DNA of 64,000 nt from Linnemannia schmuckeri (taxonomy: Eukaryota; Mortierellomycota; Mortierellomycetes; Mortierellales; Mortierellaceae). The DNA lies in contig JANATG010000004.1 of assembly GCA_029449235.1 (NCBI GenBank), positions 682,001 to 746,000 on the forward strand, read 5' to 3'. Under the pieces are notes generated by a model. The model did no database searches, was not told the DNA's origin, and worked only from the letters and a program-made list of their open reading frames with translations. The position numbers and the translations under genes are program-made. This document shows, one piece after another, positions 22,978-35,796 of this stretch. How positions within the stretch are numbered: the first letter of the stretch is position 1; each line of letters opens with the position of its first letter.

Positions 22978-23445
22978 TGATAATGTTATTTGGAGTGCGC
23001 AACTTTAAGCAGGGTGTCCCTAGAAAAGTAACGCTTAGACCGCGTCTCTGGGATTCCATCTTGGGGAGTGAGAGGTGTGCCAAGAATAAGAGAGGGTGTG
23101 CTGGAAGGAGAAAGTGGGAAACTAGAAAAGCGACAAAACCTATCTGCCAATGTTGGTGATCGACGGCTACGTAATGCTTCTTGTGTTGCTGTGGGCGTAA
23201 CTGGGCGCTCAGCCTTATTCTCTCATCAAGCGAGCGAGAGGCGATGCCTAGGGGGCAATTGCCATTCCTAAGTGTAGATCTCGGATGGGCTTTGATTGAC
23301 TTCTGTGAAAAAACAAAGTATCGTTGCCTGCCTTGCTCAAGCCAGAGGGGGAAAAATAGAATAAATAGCAAGCGGGCAACACACTTCCTCTTTTCGCACT
23401 CACATTCGGTCATCTTCCACATCGCAATCAAAGCAAACAAAGAAC
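22978..23445. other. Upstream region of the first FAD-monooxygenase gene
   Basis: No supported gene. The last 60 bases before 23446 are A/C-rich (CACATCGCAATCAAAGCAAAC), like the leaders of the other monooxygenase copies. Confidence 0.35.
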
Positions 23446-25682
23446 ATGACAACACCCATCACACAAAATCTATCTTCTCAGGCAAGACAACCATAGCATG
23501 TAGACCCGACAAAGAAGCGACCCAAAGTCCTGATCGTTGGTGGAGGGCTGGGGGGTCTCTCGTTGGGCATGCTCCTACAGCAGACCGACATCCCCTACGA
23601 GAACTTTGAACGTGCCTCTGAGCCCAAGGCTCTTGGTAAGTGCGTTGAGCAATTTTGCGAACAGAGCGGGTAGACCTGCTAAATCTAAGCCATCTCTTGA
23701 TAACAATTTTTATTTCTTGTCGATGGTTTATAGGATCGGCAATCGCGCTGTCTGCCGCATCAGGTGCGCTGTTCAAACAGTGCAACATATACGACGAGGT
23801 TGTGGCTATTGGAAAGAAGACACTCGCCTTACAGGCTATCGCCAATGAGCAACGTCGAGTCGATTACAGAATGGACTTTTCGGCGCAAGAAGTGTAAGCA
23901 CGTTCACATCGTCTCACTCCTCCTCTTCTCACATATCATATCACAAGACCCGCTCACACACACAATATCATGTTTGACTATAATAGCCTTGGAGCTATTG
24001 GTCATGTCATCGCCAGACCTGCCCTGCACGACCTTCTGTTTAGACAGATCCCTAAGGACCAAATACATATGGGTAAAAAAGTCCTTTCGACAGACGATCA
24101 AGGCGACAAAGGAGTCACTGTCACCTTCGGCGATGGCACTTCGACCTCTGGTGATATCTTAATTGGAGCGGACGGTGCATACAGTGCAGTTCGCCAGAGT
24201 CTGTTCAAGCGACTGAAGGCTCAGAACAAGTTGCCAGTAGCCGATGATGTGCCCTTGCCGTACAGCACCGTTTGCCTGGTGGGACAAACACAACCCTTGA
24301 ACCCAGCCGAGTATCCACATCTACTGCAGGATGATTGTCAGTTCATCAACACACTAGAAGAAAACAAGCCCTGGGCTGTAAGCTCCTCGTTCTTGTCGTT
24401 TACGTTTTGATTGTGCTCTTTTTGACACGTATGCTTTTCTCACTGCCACTCTCTTTTTTCCTTCTCTCTTTCACCATTCTTTACGTGATATCATCGATCT
24501 TAAAAAAAAATAGTGGATCACCTTGACAACTCAGCAAGGTACCATGTGTTGGTCAATCATCCGATTCGTCGAAGAATCCAAAACATCAACAGACGACAAG
24601 AACAATAACCCAAGTGTCGGTCAGGAATGGGGACCCGAGGCTGCAGAGGCGATGTGCAATGAGGTCCACCTGTTCCCCGTTATGAGCGACAACGAGTCCA
24701 GCCCTGGACTCTGGGAGATTTGATTGACCATACTCCCAAGGATCTGATTTCCAAAGTCAAGCTGGAAGAGATTATCTTTGAGACGTGGTTTGGAAGGCGC
24801 ACTGTTCTCATGGGTGATGGTATGCAGCTCTGCTGCGTTTGTTTGTATTTTTTCCCTGAATGACGAAAGTACGAACTATATACTGACAAGACTGTCCTTG
24901 TTTTTTTTTTTTTTTTTTTTTTTTTTTTTGTTGGCTTGATTTCTCTCTCTTTGTTTAGCCTGCCACAAGGTATTGCGCCTTTGCTTGCTTCACAACGTAA
25001 GGCAACACTTTTCACATTTGTCACATCCTCACACTTGCTTTCTCGGTTTCTCGTCCTCATCTTTTGTAGCTGCTCCAATAGCTGAACCCTGCGGGCGGAG
25101 TTGGCTGCCAGAACGCCATGCACGATGCCATCATTTTAGCCAATTGGATCAATGCTCTTCCTTCAGACCCCACTACTAAGGATATCGAGAATGCCTTTCA
25201 ATCATACCAGGATGAACGTCTGCCTTGGGTCAAGATCACCTCCAACTCTACCCGATTCTACCGCGCCATGGCCACTGGGGTGAGTATCGACTGCATTTCA
25301 TTGTTTGGACTATTGGCCAGTTTTGTTTTCGTGTATTTTAAAAGCACTCATTTTTTTTAATCCCGTAATATAGGAGATCATGGCGGGATTGCTCAGGTTT
25401 TGTGCGAAACATATGCCAGAATGGGCAAAACGCAAGATGCTGGTTGTCCTTGGGGGGAATAGGCCTCAATGTTCATTCTTGCCTCTAGTTGAGGACAAGG
25501 GTTCTGTCCCACCTGCCTTCCAACCCAGTCTTTTGGCCACCAAACCCAAAAGCCCTGCTACGCAGGATGCCACTTTAGTTAAACCACATCCATGTTGCTT
25601 GTTTTTTTTAACCGATTGGATATTTAGAAGTAGTATACAATGCCCGACTGTTCGAGGTTGTGTGAGAGAAGAAGTATGTTAG
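23446..25682 (+). pseudogene. FAD-dependent monooxygenase, copy 1 (broken)
   Basis: Exons by comparison with intact copies: 23446-23635, 23734-23893, 23987-24377, 24514-24819, an 11-base microexon 24959-24969, 25082-25279 and 25374-25682. The product would be a class A flavoprotein monooxygenase: FAD-binding GGGLGG near the N-terminus, the DG motif GADGAYS, and the late GD/ACHK...LNPAGG region that contacts the flavin. Two lesions break it. TAG at 23494-23496 is codon 17 from the first ATG, and a one-base deletion near 24707 in the region encoding TLGDLID ends the frame at 24723. The first could be escaped if the real start lies on another exon, since CCATAG just there is also a possible acceptor; the second cannot. 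Intron 4 holds a 29-base T run (24901-24929). First of three tandem copies. Confidence 0.8.
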
Positions 25683-26369
25683 TTACCCAACCTGTTCCTG
25701 TCAATTAGAGGACAAAAAAAACTTGTTTGTGGAAAATTGTTTAGATTGATGGGCATATCCACGGGTAGTCTTTTCTTGATCTTAATATTGTGTGAAATCA
25801 TTGGTAGGCAAGAGAGAGGGGATCAGGAAGGAGGGGTTGATTACGACGATAATGAGAAAGCTGGTTTGTGCGTCCTCCGATTTGATTTTTTTTTTTTAAT
25901 TTTTTGCGCCCCGGCAGTCTCCGTTGGCCGGTGCATTTGAATTGTGCGCTTTCTATTTTCGGACGATGGCCGGTCTATCCTTTTCTGGACAAACATTTTT
26001 TTTTCCGGTCATTGCTCCCTCCTTTAATTTTTGGCTTCTGGTTCTTCACGGTACAATGAAATGCCTTCAAGGGCTACAATCACACATACACAAAAAATCA
26101 TAGTCTGGACCATCATTACCATTAGCACCAACTTGCGGAGAGCGCAGTCAGCCACCCCTTTAACTTTTGATCGGAAGTGGTCGCACAAAAAACCCTAATC
26201 GCATCAAGCTGCAGCAAAGGAGAAAAAAAAATCACATAAAAGTTCAACACATCAGAACTCACCCAGACTCTCTCATCATTCACTTTTTACATTCACCTTT
26301 ACATTCACATTCACCTTCACCCTCACACAAACTCATAACAACCACCTATAAACGCAACAAACCACAGCA
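25683..26369. other. Intergenic between monooxygenase copies 1 and 2
   Basis: No gene is supported. A CA-rich block (about 26220-26369) of the form ACATTCACATTCACC just before the next ATG is probably leader sequence of copy 2. Confidence 0.35.
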
Positions 26370-28574
26370 ATGTCTGCTGTCGCCAAACCAAAAATCCTTA
26401 TTGTCGGAGCCGGTCTCGGAGGCATGGCCTTGGGCATCCTTCTCCACAAGGCCAAAATTCCCTTTGAGATCTATGAGCGTGCAGCGGTTGTCAAGCCTCT
26501 CGGTATATATTACCCTTGTTGTACAATTCGAGGATTTGGCTCAATGTCAATATACATGCAAGTTGGGTTCACACGTACCGATACAATACCTTTTCTTGCA
26601 TACATGTCTATTGTTTCTGTCTGCTTATATTCATCACCCCCTCAAACCTCATAGGAACGGCGATGAATTTCAATGCGTCGACCGCTGTGATGTTCAAGCA
26701 GTGTGGGATTTACGACGAATTCCTTGCCATTGCCAAACCCTGGTCTGCAGTCCAGGTCGGAAACACTAACCGCACAATTGACTACAAAATTGACTTTAGC
26801 GAGCAAGAGAAGCTGTAAGTTTGCCGCTGCCACTCGCTCCCGCTGATACATGCACACACACAAGTGATCAATCGATACGACAAAGACTCCTTTGTGCAAT
26901 TTTGAATATCACTTGTCTTACACTAACTTTCCTTGTCTTGATTGTCACCATCACTTTAATCACAAAAAGGTTCGGAGCCAACGGATTCATTGTCCCTCGT
27001 CCTGACATCTGCGATCTCTTTGCTCGTCATGTCCCCAAGGAGCACATGCACATGGGTAAGAAGGTTGTCTTATCAGAGCAGACAGAGGAAGGAGTTCGCC
27101 TCATCTTCGCTGACGGCACAACGGCAGAGGGAGACATCCTTGTCGGAGCAGATGGAGCCTACAGTACTATCCGTCAACAGTTGTACGAGCAGCTCAAGAA
27201 GGAAGATCGCTTGCTCGCATCCGACGGTGAACCTCTGCCATTCAGTTCCACCTGTCTTGTGGGACAGACCAAGCCCCTGGATCCCAAGGACTTTCCTAGT
27301 CTGGCTCTGGAGGACAGTCAGGTCATGACCATCCTCAAAAAGGGTACTCCCTATGCTGTAAGATTTACTGTTTCGCTTTTGATTCAATGATTCTTGTCGC
27401 ACGTGACTTTGAAATTTTTATGATTATTTGCTCGTCTTTTTTTTTTCCGTCTTGCACGACAAAAAACGCGTCTAACCTTTCTCGCGGGGTTTCCTGAATA
27501 TCTAGTATTCTCTATTTACAACCAAAAGGAATTCCGTGGCCTGGGTGGTTGGGGAGGTGCTTGGACGAGAATGCAGCAAGGAGGACCAGAAAAACGAGGA
27601 CTGGGGTCCTGGTGCCGCTGAGGCCATGTGCGAGCTTTCTCGTGACTTCCCTGTCATTAGCGGAGGCGATAAGCTGGTGACGATGGGAGACCTTATTGAC
27701 TGGACTCCCAGGGACTTGATTACCAAGGTCACGCTCGAAGAAAAGGTCTTTGAGACCTGGTACGATGGACGCATTGTCCTCCTGGGCGACGGTAAGGTGT
27801 TCTTGTTTTTTTTTTCTTTGGATCGGAACGTGTTCAATTGATGTAGAGATACCATATCGTGTACTGTCCGTAATTACTTATCAAACTTCTCTTCCCCTTC
27901 CCTGATTGTTCTTTGTCCATTTTATTAGCTTGCCACAAGGTAATAGCAAACCTCCTACTTTTTTCTACCATGAATGACGTAGCATGCTCCTAGTATTATC
28001 TTTATCATTGACGCTCTTCTTATGTCCTTGTTGCAAAACTTACAGATCAGTCCAGCAGGAGGTGCAGGAGCCACAAACGCTATCCACGATGCCATCACAG
28101 TCGCCAACTGGATCTATGCCCTCCCCCCGTCACCCACAAAACAGGACATTGAAAAGTACTTTGCTGAGTACAAGAAGGAGCGTCTCCCTAAGGTCAAAGA
28201 GGCCTATGAGTCTAGCTTGATGTTCAAAACTATCAGTTCCAAGGTACGTACGCTCACTTTTTTTTTCGCTCTTCTGTACATGGCCGTTTTCTTTTTGTGT
28301 ATGTAGTGGTAAAATGATCAATACTAATAGGCTTTTTTTTGGAACATAACATCCTTTACTGTAGACCTATTTGGAGTGGGTTGCAGCATTCTGCTTCAAG
28401 AACATGCCAACATGGATGAACCGCAAAATGCTGGCGAGCATGATGGCCTACCGTCCCATGGTCGCCTTCTTGCCCAATCCAGAGGACAATGGCATCATTA
28501 AGCCATCGCCTCAGCACAGTTTGGAGGCACGGAGGATTGTCAGGGAGAGGATGGAGGCTGTCTCTCAGGCTTGA
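26370..28574 (+). CDS. FAD-dependent monooxygenase, copy 2
   Basis: Seven exons (26370-26502, 26655-26814, 26970-27357, 27506-27791, 27929-27939, 28046-28243, 28365-28574) give 461 residues. It is a class A aromatic-hydroxylase-like flavoenzyme expected to use NAD(P)H and O2 to hydroxylate a small molecule; the substrate cannot be told. Motifs: GAGLGG at residues 13-18 binding the ADP part of FAD, a conserved YERAA at the end of the second strand, GADGAYS at about 158-164 (DG motif), and GDACHK around 322 followed by SPAGGAGATNAIHDA, which contacts the flavin. Exon 5 is only 11 bases long (CTTGCCACAAG) and encodes most of the ACHK of the GD motif. The C-terminus has an amphipathic helical region (FCFKNMPTWMNRKML) shared by all copies. 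No signal peptide is seen. The start is the only Met before GAGLGG. Confidence 0.93.
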
Positions 28575-28625
28575 GGGAGATGATTTTCTATTTTTATGAT
28601 GGATGATAGTAAGGGTGTACCTGAA

Positions 28626-28631
28626 AATAAA
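28626..28631 (+). terminator. Polyadenylation signal AATAAA
   Basis: AATAAA about 50 bases after the stop codon of monooxygenase copy 2. Confidence 0.5.
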
Positions 28632-29627
28632 AGACATCTTTGATAGATGCTGAGTACGGGTAATGGATAGATGCCTGCCAGTTGTTTGATTGAAGAGGAA
28701 AGGAAGAGGTGTTGATTTATGAGAGAGAGTGTGTATCTTGTGTGCTAGGATGCTCACCAGCTGGAAAAATCATTACCCTCCCGCCCCCTTGTTTGCATAT
28801 ACCGAAATGGGAGCAATTGGGATCTAGATCCTGCCCATGGACACTCATTCATTCATTCATTCACTCATGCACGTACATTTTTAAAACTACATGAAGTGGA
28901 AAAAGAGAGAAAAGCAACAAAAAAAAACAAGGCAATGATAAGGACTCCACGGTGGGTTTGACACCCAACGTTGGGTTGGGATGACAAAGCAGGAAAAAGT
29001 TTGAGGATATCGGCCATGGAAGTAGAGATTTACCCTCACGGAGAACAATGAGTAAAAAGCAATCTTTCGTCAATTGCTCTCGGTTGTATTCCTGTTTATG
29101 ACAAGGTCCACGGATGAACCTTGCTTTATTCCTGTCCAGTCGTCTTTCGCCGCTCTGCCATGGCGCGATTTCTGTAAAAATAAGATTGTCCGATTTTGTT
29201 TGGTTCGTATGTGTTTGTTTGTTACAGCGCGGACGGGACGGGTGACACAGTGGTTGCTTATTTGTTTGTTGGCAGGGATAGTCAACAGACATGCAGCATT
29301 GAAGCCGTAAGCATGTGTAACGAACTCTGGGCCCAAAAAAAGATGCGATGAGACGGGCTCCCGGGTGATTGTTGCTGTATTTGTTCTTACCCGAGTTTTT
29401 TCTTCTTTTCTTTATTCTTCTCTTTCTCTAACTGTCACTTTTCTTCCCCTTCCACTCTCCGCTCTCTACAATCCCATTCAGTCATTCACACCTCACACTT
29501 TCGTCTGCATTAGCATCTCTCTTTTTCATCCATTTAGATTCATTCCCTTCGCGAACAAATCGCACACCCAATTCCCTCGTGTCTCACTTTCACCTGATAC
29601 CCCGACACAACATAACACACTACACAT
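28632..29627. other. Intergenic between monooxygenase copies 2 and 3
   Basis: No gene is supported. It contains ATTC repeated in tandem (28847-28862), a perfect 14-base palindrome ACCCAACGTTGGGT at 28963-28976 that could be a dimeric factor site, and a C/T-rich leader-like block (29395-29600) before copy 3. Confidence 0.4.
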
Positions 29628-31723
29628 ATGCCAGAAAGCGACAAAAACAGAATTATAATCGTAGGAGCGGGCGTGGGAGGTGTTATGCTCGGCCTGCTTC
29701 TCCACAAGGCCGGCATCCCCTTTGACATCTACGAACGAGCAGCGACCGTCAAGCCCCTCGGTAAGCAGGACTCACCTAGATACTCTTCGCTCGCCACCTT
29801 TTAAAAAAAATAACACGCTCTCTGACAACCTGTTGCTGCGCTATCTCTACCTGGCCTAATGTATTACTAGGCTCGGCGCTGAACTTCAATGCAACGACAG
29901 CGGGAATATTCCGCCAATGTGGGATCTATGACGAGCTGGTCGCAATGTCCAAACACACCCTCTCCATCCAGGTCGGAAACGAGAACCGGGAGATTGATTT
30001 CACTATGGACTTTCGGCGCCAGAAAGAGCTGTAAGTCCTCTCTCAGCTCAAGAGCTCTTTTTTGTTATTCGTACCTGCAGGAGGGTACATTACAATAGCC
30101 AAAGGTCAGAGGAGAACCCATGTCAACATACATTGTCTAATACCTTTTTTTTTCTCCTTTTCCACCCGACTTGTTTTGGTAGGGTGGGATCAATAGGATT
30201 CATGGTAGAGAGGCATCGATTCTACGACTTGCTGTTACGCCAGATCCCCAAGGAGCGGATACACATGAACAAGAAGATGGTCTCAACGATTGAGATGGCG
30301 ACCGGGATCCGGATAGTCTTTGCAGACGGCTCGATGGCCCAGGGAGATATCCTTGTGGGCGCCGATGGTGCGTACAGTACCGTCCGGCAGAACTTGTACA
30401 GTCGACTCCGGGAAGAGAAACGGTTGTTGCCGTCGGATGATGTGCCGCTGCCATATAGTTCTGTGGCCCTGGTCGGGAGAACACGGTCGTTGGATCCGAG
30501 CATGTATCCTAATGTCAGGACTGAGGAGTGTCAATTTATTAATATCTTGGGACGCGACAAGCCCTACTCAGTAAGGAAATAATTGGCATACCTGTTGGCA
30601 AAGAGGAGCTTTATTACAAGGACAAGGATTATTTCTCTAACGACGTTTTTCTGTCTTTACCTGCTGATAGTGGGTTTTTGTCACAACTAACGATGGGGTG
30701 GTTTGCTGGATGGTCATCAAGTATCTCAGTGGACAAATGAGCAAAGAGGTTGAGGACAGTAAGTATGAGGACTGGGGACCGGATGCTACCAGGTCCATGT
30801 GCGAGGAGGTCAAGGATTTCCCTATCATCGCGGGTGGCGACAAGAAATTGACCATTGGAGACTTGATTGAGTGGTCGCCCAAGGAATATGTTTCTAAGGT
30901 TATGCTGGAGGAAAAAGTTTTTGATACCTGGTATGAGGGGCGGACTGTTCTCCTCGGCGATGGTATGTATCCTGAGAGAAAAATCTTGTTGTTTGGCAGC
31001 AACTGAATATGGGTGTTTGTGTGTGAGTCGGATTAGATGGGATATTGAGACTAACGACTTTTTTTATGTTGACATTGCTTTATCTCCTAGCTTGTCACAA
31101 GGTGAGACTACATCCCAAACTTGGCCTTCATTTCTTGCCTTTAGCAACAATTCATGATTTTAATCTCAACATTCCGACTTCGCATGTTTAATAGCTTAAC
31201 CCAGCAGGAGGAGCCGGCGCGACGAACGCGATTCTGGATGTCATCACTCTATCCAACTGGATCGTAGCCCTCTCACCCAAAGCTCCAATACACGAAGTTG
31301 AGGATGCATTTGAGGCCTACAAAGCTGAACGCCTCCCACTCGTCCTCCAAGCAGCCGCCTCTAGTCTCGTCTTCAAAACCATGACTGAGACGGTAAATAC
31401 ACTCATCTTATGTCATTCTTGTTGTTGATGCTTTATCACAATATATAATCTAACCCGACATATTTTTTGTCAATTTTATGATCCAATAGACGTTGAAGGC
31501 ACGACTGATCCGGTTTGTGGCAAAGCACATGCCTCAATGGTTGAACACCAAGATCCTGACAAGGACACTCTCGAATAGATCACAGGTTTCGTTCCTCCCT
31601 CTTGCAGAGGATAAGGGGACGATTCGACCCCTTTATCAGCCCAGTCTTGTCAAAACTTTGAAGATCCTGGAGGAGCGCAGAAAATTGGAAGCGGAGGAGA
31701 AGGGCGTTTCTGTTGCAGCCTAG
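29628..31723 (+). CDS. FAD-dependent monooxygenase, copy 3
   Basis: Exons 29628-29760, 29871-30030, 30183-30570, 30671-30962, 31091-31101 (11-base microexon CTTGTCACAAG), 31195-31392 and 31490-31723 give 471 residues. Intron positions and exon lengths 1, 2, 3, 5 and 6 match copy 2 exactly, showing tandem duplication. FAD-binding GAGVGG near residue 13, DG motif GADGAYS, GD motif GDACHK then LNPAGGAGATNAI. Class A flavoprotein monooxygenase of unknown substrate; cytosolic, no leader visible. Its 3' end lies about 260 bases from the 3' end of the convergent EH-domain gene. Confidence 0.92.
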
Positions 31724-31979
31724 GAGGAGACATGGATAAAAACGGATCGATGGCGACAGCTATGTGCAAATTAAAATATGTAAATATCCTTCAATCCCTT
31801 GTACTAAAAACCTAAAGAGCTATTGCAGGTTTTTTCTAGCAATCCTGATAACCTCCCGCTGTCTACGATTTTGCACACAAATTTCTCAAAGTCACCCAAT
31901 TACCCAATTTCACCTAAGCGCTATTGTTTCGAAAAAGCGATGCATCAAAGCGGGCAAAAGGGGAATATGGGGTTGTTTA

Positions 31980-34900
31980 TTATTGTTCCCGAGAGAGTGA
32001 TCCCTGTTGGTCCAAGAGATGCCAGAGCCGCGCTTGACCTGGTTTACTTAACCCAGCTCCTTGAAAGTCCCCATGATCTTGTGGACCCCTGCTCCCAAGC
32101 CGCATCGGCTCTGGTTCTCGGAATTCTGGGTTCCGCTGCCGTGGTGACGACAGTATCAGATCATCTTTCACAAACTGCGGTCCTCGGGGCACCCGCCCGT
32201 TCTGCGCTGCAGCCTCAACCTGTAATGCTACTCCTTTTAGTCCTCCTGATGTGCCAGGAAAATCTAACGGATCCAATCCGAGCATGCTCATCCTCGACTC
32301 AAGATCCTGCTTCAACTTCAAAACCTCATCACAATTCTTCTGCAACGCTGCCTTCAGCTCCAGACTCTCTTCCTGCCCATTTGCAAGCGCCGTCAAGAAG
32401 GATGACTTGTCTGCCTGAGCGAACTCCAGTTCCCGTTTCGACACATCAATCGCCATCCGTAGACTTGACAACTCCAACTCCATGTTCGCCAAAGAAGTCT
32501 TCAAATCCTCGACAGTCTTTGTTTCGCGCTCTTTCTGAGTCTTGAGATTGCTTAAGCGTTGTTCCATCATCCCACGCATGTCTTGGGCTCGGCTAATCCG
32601 CTCTTCGAGATGTACGCGCTCCGTCTGCAAGTCCTTGACGGCCTTGGTTTCCTGGTAGAACTTGGTATCCAGAATGTTGAGGTCGCCATTTCGGTCCGCT
32701 AGTTTGGTCCGCAAGCCCTGATTGTCGTCTGCTTGCACAGTCCTGGTCTTGTTTGTCTTTGGCGACGAGGAAGCGGAAGGTGCCAAGGGTAGGTCGAATA
32801 AGTCCAATGGTAAGGAGTTACGACTGGTCTTGTTGCTCTGGAAGGAGGAAGACGAAGAAGTTGTCAAGGGCAGATCAAACTGGTTCGCCTGCAATAATGT
32901 CTCTTGCTTATGTGCTAATGATCCCGTGTCGTCAAACGAGTTCTCAATAACTTTTGGTGTAGAGTTTCGAGATGACTTGTCGTAGGCCCTCTCCCAGTCT
33001 ATTTTTGTTATTTAGACATCCAGAAAAACGTCAAAATTATATACATATATACTATTTTGAGCATAAAAACGAAGTTATAAGCTTTTCTTCGGATCAAGCA
33101 CAAACCTCGACAGATCCACGTCCTCCCAAAATCAATTTACCTTCATCAGAAAAGAAATCATCGGCGTGAGAAGGGAGCTTGGATGCCACATGTGTGCGGA
33201 GCGACGGCGGGACCATGGACATGGGTAAGGTCTTGGGGATGGGGGCGTTGGAGGCGTTCTTCCTGTTGATCAGCAGCATTGCGACTGCAAACTCGTCCTT
33301 GGACAAACTGCCAGTCTTCGTAATATCGGATAGGTCCCAGATCTGCGCCAACACAGATTCGGGCAGTCTCGAGTTCATGAAGAATCTACTCGCTTCCTCA
33401 CCTATTTCGATCCAGTCAAGAATTATGACACATATTCATGTCAATATCGGCCATAATTCAATATAGGCTTTGAGCAATGGATGAGAGTTCACAGCGATGT
33501 ACCTTCGACAAGCCCATCACCGTTAGCATCCAGTTGGTCAAAGAATCGATCGAATTTCGCCTTTTCTTCAGCGGTGATTTCCCATGGAATAGAATCTGCG
33601 GAGAGTCCGCCCGTGTTCTGCTTGGCAAGGGGACTAGAGCTCAAGCCCATAGATCCAGTCATCTGACGCGCAATGGCAGGGTTGTGAATGCCCATGTTGC
33701 CGCCAGTGAGCTGTCGCGAAAGGGTTTGAGCACTCAGAACAGGGGATGACATCAGTCCTGCGCCAGCAGCGGGTCCTGAGGCCGCCTTCAACAATGATGG
33801 AGGAAGCGTTGTTGGGAGAGTGCTGATGGATCCATCCATGGTCCGCTGAATGTAGAACATGGCAATTGTAAAGTCGGCAAGGTCCAGAGATCCACGCGAC
33901 TTGGTGTCAGCAAGACCCCTGATAGTAAATTCAAATGAGTATCATAATGTCAGTCAGCATTGTTATTCGTAAAGAGCGTTAGCTACATATGCAAGTACAT
34001 TAAGCCTGAACATACCAAATCTGGCTCAGTTTGTCAACGGGAAGCTTGGACTTCAAAAAGACCTCACGAGCCTTGTCGCCATCCAAGAGTCCACCAACAG
34101 GTCCACATGCCATAAACATGTTGGCGTATTTAGTCCTGTCGCTCTCAGAGATTGTAGAATCTGATCCTGTTGAATGTGAAACGACAGGGGTCGATCCAGA
34201 GAGAGGAGATTCTGCCTTGGCAGGAGTGATTCCCTCAAAGTGAGGAAGAGGCGCATCTGTGAAATAGAGAAAACGAATACATGTTAGTGATCTGTAGCGA
34301 AGTTGGCATGATGTGCAACAACATGATACCAACGTGTGACGTTAACCGCTAGGTTCTTTCCTGTCGTTGGTCGCTCTGTGAGTTGTTCTCTATGGTGTGC
34401 GACAACATTGTTGACTGTACTCCTGCTCGTGTGCGCTGTTGCCGTCTCCCGAGCATAGTTATCGATGCTGCCTTTATTGTCGTTGGTCATTTTGTTCGTC
34501 TCGCCCTCCTTCTTTTCTTCTTCCTCTGCTCTCAGTTTTTCAAAACTCGAGGGGAAATGATGAGAGCAGATCGTAACTGAATACTGCTTGCCTGGCATTC
34601 TGTATATCCTCCTGACATAGCCGGTGAAGCTTTGCTGTGGTTTTGCTGTCATTTGGCTTTTTCTTCGCTTTTGAGCAAACAAACAAAGTAGCATGTCGTT
34701 GTACCTGTGTTAATCAAGGCGGGTGAAGGAGTCTTGCCGTTCTGGGCGTGAGCAATCAACTTGACAGCAACGCTGAATCCCTGTTGGCCAAGGACGCCCT
34801 TGTTGTCAGTGTCAGCCAACACCCAAATCTAAAAGGAGAACAATTCGACAACAAAGGTTTCCAGGGGTGGTTAATAACTCTCGAATGGTACCTGACTGAG

Positions 34901-35796
34901 CATTTGCTGAAGCCATTTGATAATTATATCCGGTAAAAAGGGCAATTATTGAAATAAACATGAGAGCCGACAATTCGGTCTTTTCCAAGTGCGCCAGCGC
35001 TCATACCGCCCCGGCGCAACGACGTCAGCCTCAATGACACTCCAGAGATGACCAAGTTCACTCGAACAGTGTACTTTGTTATCTGTTGTCTTTGTCCTCA
35101 AGCTTTTCCTGTTGTCTCTTGCTAAAGAGTGTCCTTTGAGGCGCCTGCTTTCACAGTTGTCCTGAGCTGGCGCTGACCACACTAGTGGTAGTCCATTCGA
35201 GAGCCCCGCCCTTTTGGTATGTCCTGTCCTGCCTTTGCGCTTGTGTAATAATAGGACTCCTGTATGCATTAGCGATTTTACCTGTCCGAGTATTTGAGGA
35301 GAAAGACCTGACTTTGCAAAGAAGGGCACAGCGTCTGCACCGGTAATAAAACCGCTCTGGTCGGTGTCGGCAGCTGCCCAGAGTTGAGCGTACAACTGTT
35401 TTTCGCGTGTCGATAGGGTAATGTTATCTAATACCAGGTGTGTGAAAGAGCGCGAGAGGGTATAAAGAAAGTGAGAAAAAAGACTCGAGCATGTTATTTT
35501 TCATCCAGTACTTCAGTACTTGTTCCTCGGTCTTTAACAAGTATTATCTTCGCGTTCCTTAGTCTAGAAAATATTAGTGCTTTTGGCGGGTGGAGTGGCG
35601 AAGAGAGGCTCTGTGGCGGAGCATAATTCGTTTCCTGAAACTTGGATGACGCTACCCTGACTTTCTTGCTGGACTGCTTTGTTGAAAGTAGGGCGGACTT
35701 TTGTGGGTTGAGTCGGCTAGACCAAGAGGTATGAGGACAAATGAGGGAGATGGATGTACCTGGACTACGACGGCTGTTGGTCGTGTCTCGAGGCAT
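31980..35796 (-). CDS. Truncated Ede1-like EH-domain protein (paralogue)
   Basis: Exons (minus strand) 35796-35760, 35427-35282, 34828-34705, 34256-34016, 33918-33503, 33401-33141 and 32998-31980 give 747 residues. Three EH domains (for example LYAQLWAAADTDQSGF, IWGLADTKSRGSL, IWDLSDITKTGSL), which bind Asn-Pro-Phe peptides in endocytic adaptors, are followed by a coiled coil (about residues 495-640). Unlike the full-length paralogue at 56338-61776, it lacks the long acidic/DPF-like region and the C-terminal UBA. Exons 2-6 and their introns are nearly identical to the other gene over a collinear 2.2-kb tract, while exon 1, the last exon and the edges differ. The frame is fully open, so it may be expressed as a shorter endocytic scaffold. 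Whether 31980 is the true end is not certain. Confidence 0.82.
33218..35411 (-). repeat. Inverted repeat arm 1 (near-identical EH-gene tract)
   Basis: This tract is the reverse complement of 56781-58974. Every position maps to 92192 minus its partner with no net insertion or deletion between the ends. Long open frames inside it, including intronic ones, translate identically at mirrored coordinates. One difference I located is at 33345/58847 (Gln versus Glu codon). Sequence diverges sharply on both outer sides although both remain EH-gene sequence. Confidence 0.93.

Noticed and set aside
34284..34694. A 136-codon minus-strand frame repeated identically at 57498-57908
   Set aside because: It overlaps an intron of both EH genes and is duplicated only because the whole tract is duplicated; it has low-complexity charged composition and no domain.
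34946..35395. A 149-codon frame duplicated at 56707-57246
   Set aside because: Its N-terminal part is the real EH exon; the rest is read-through into the intron.
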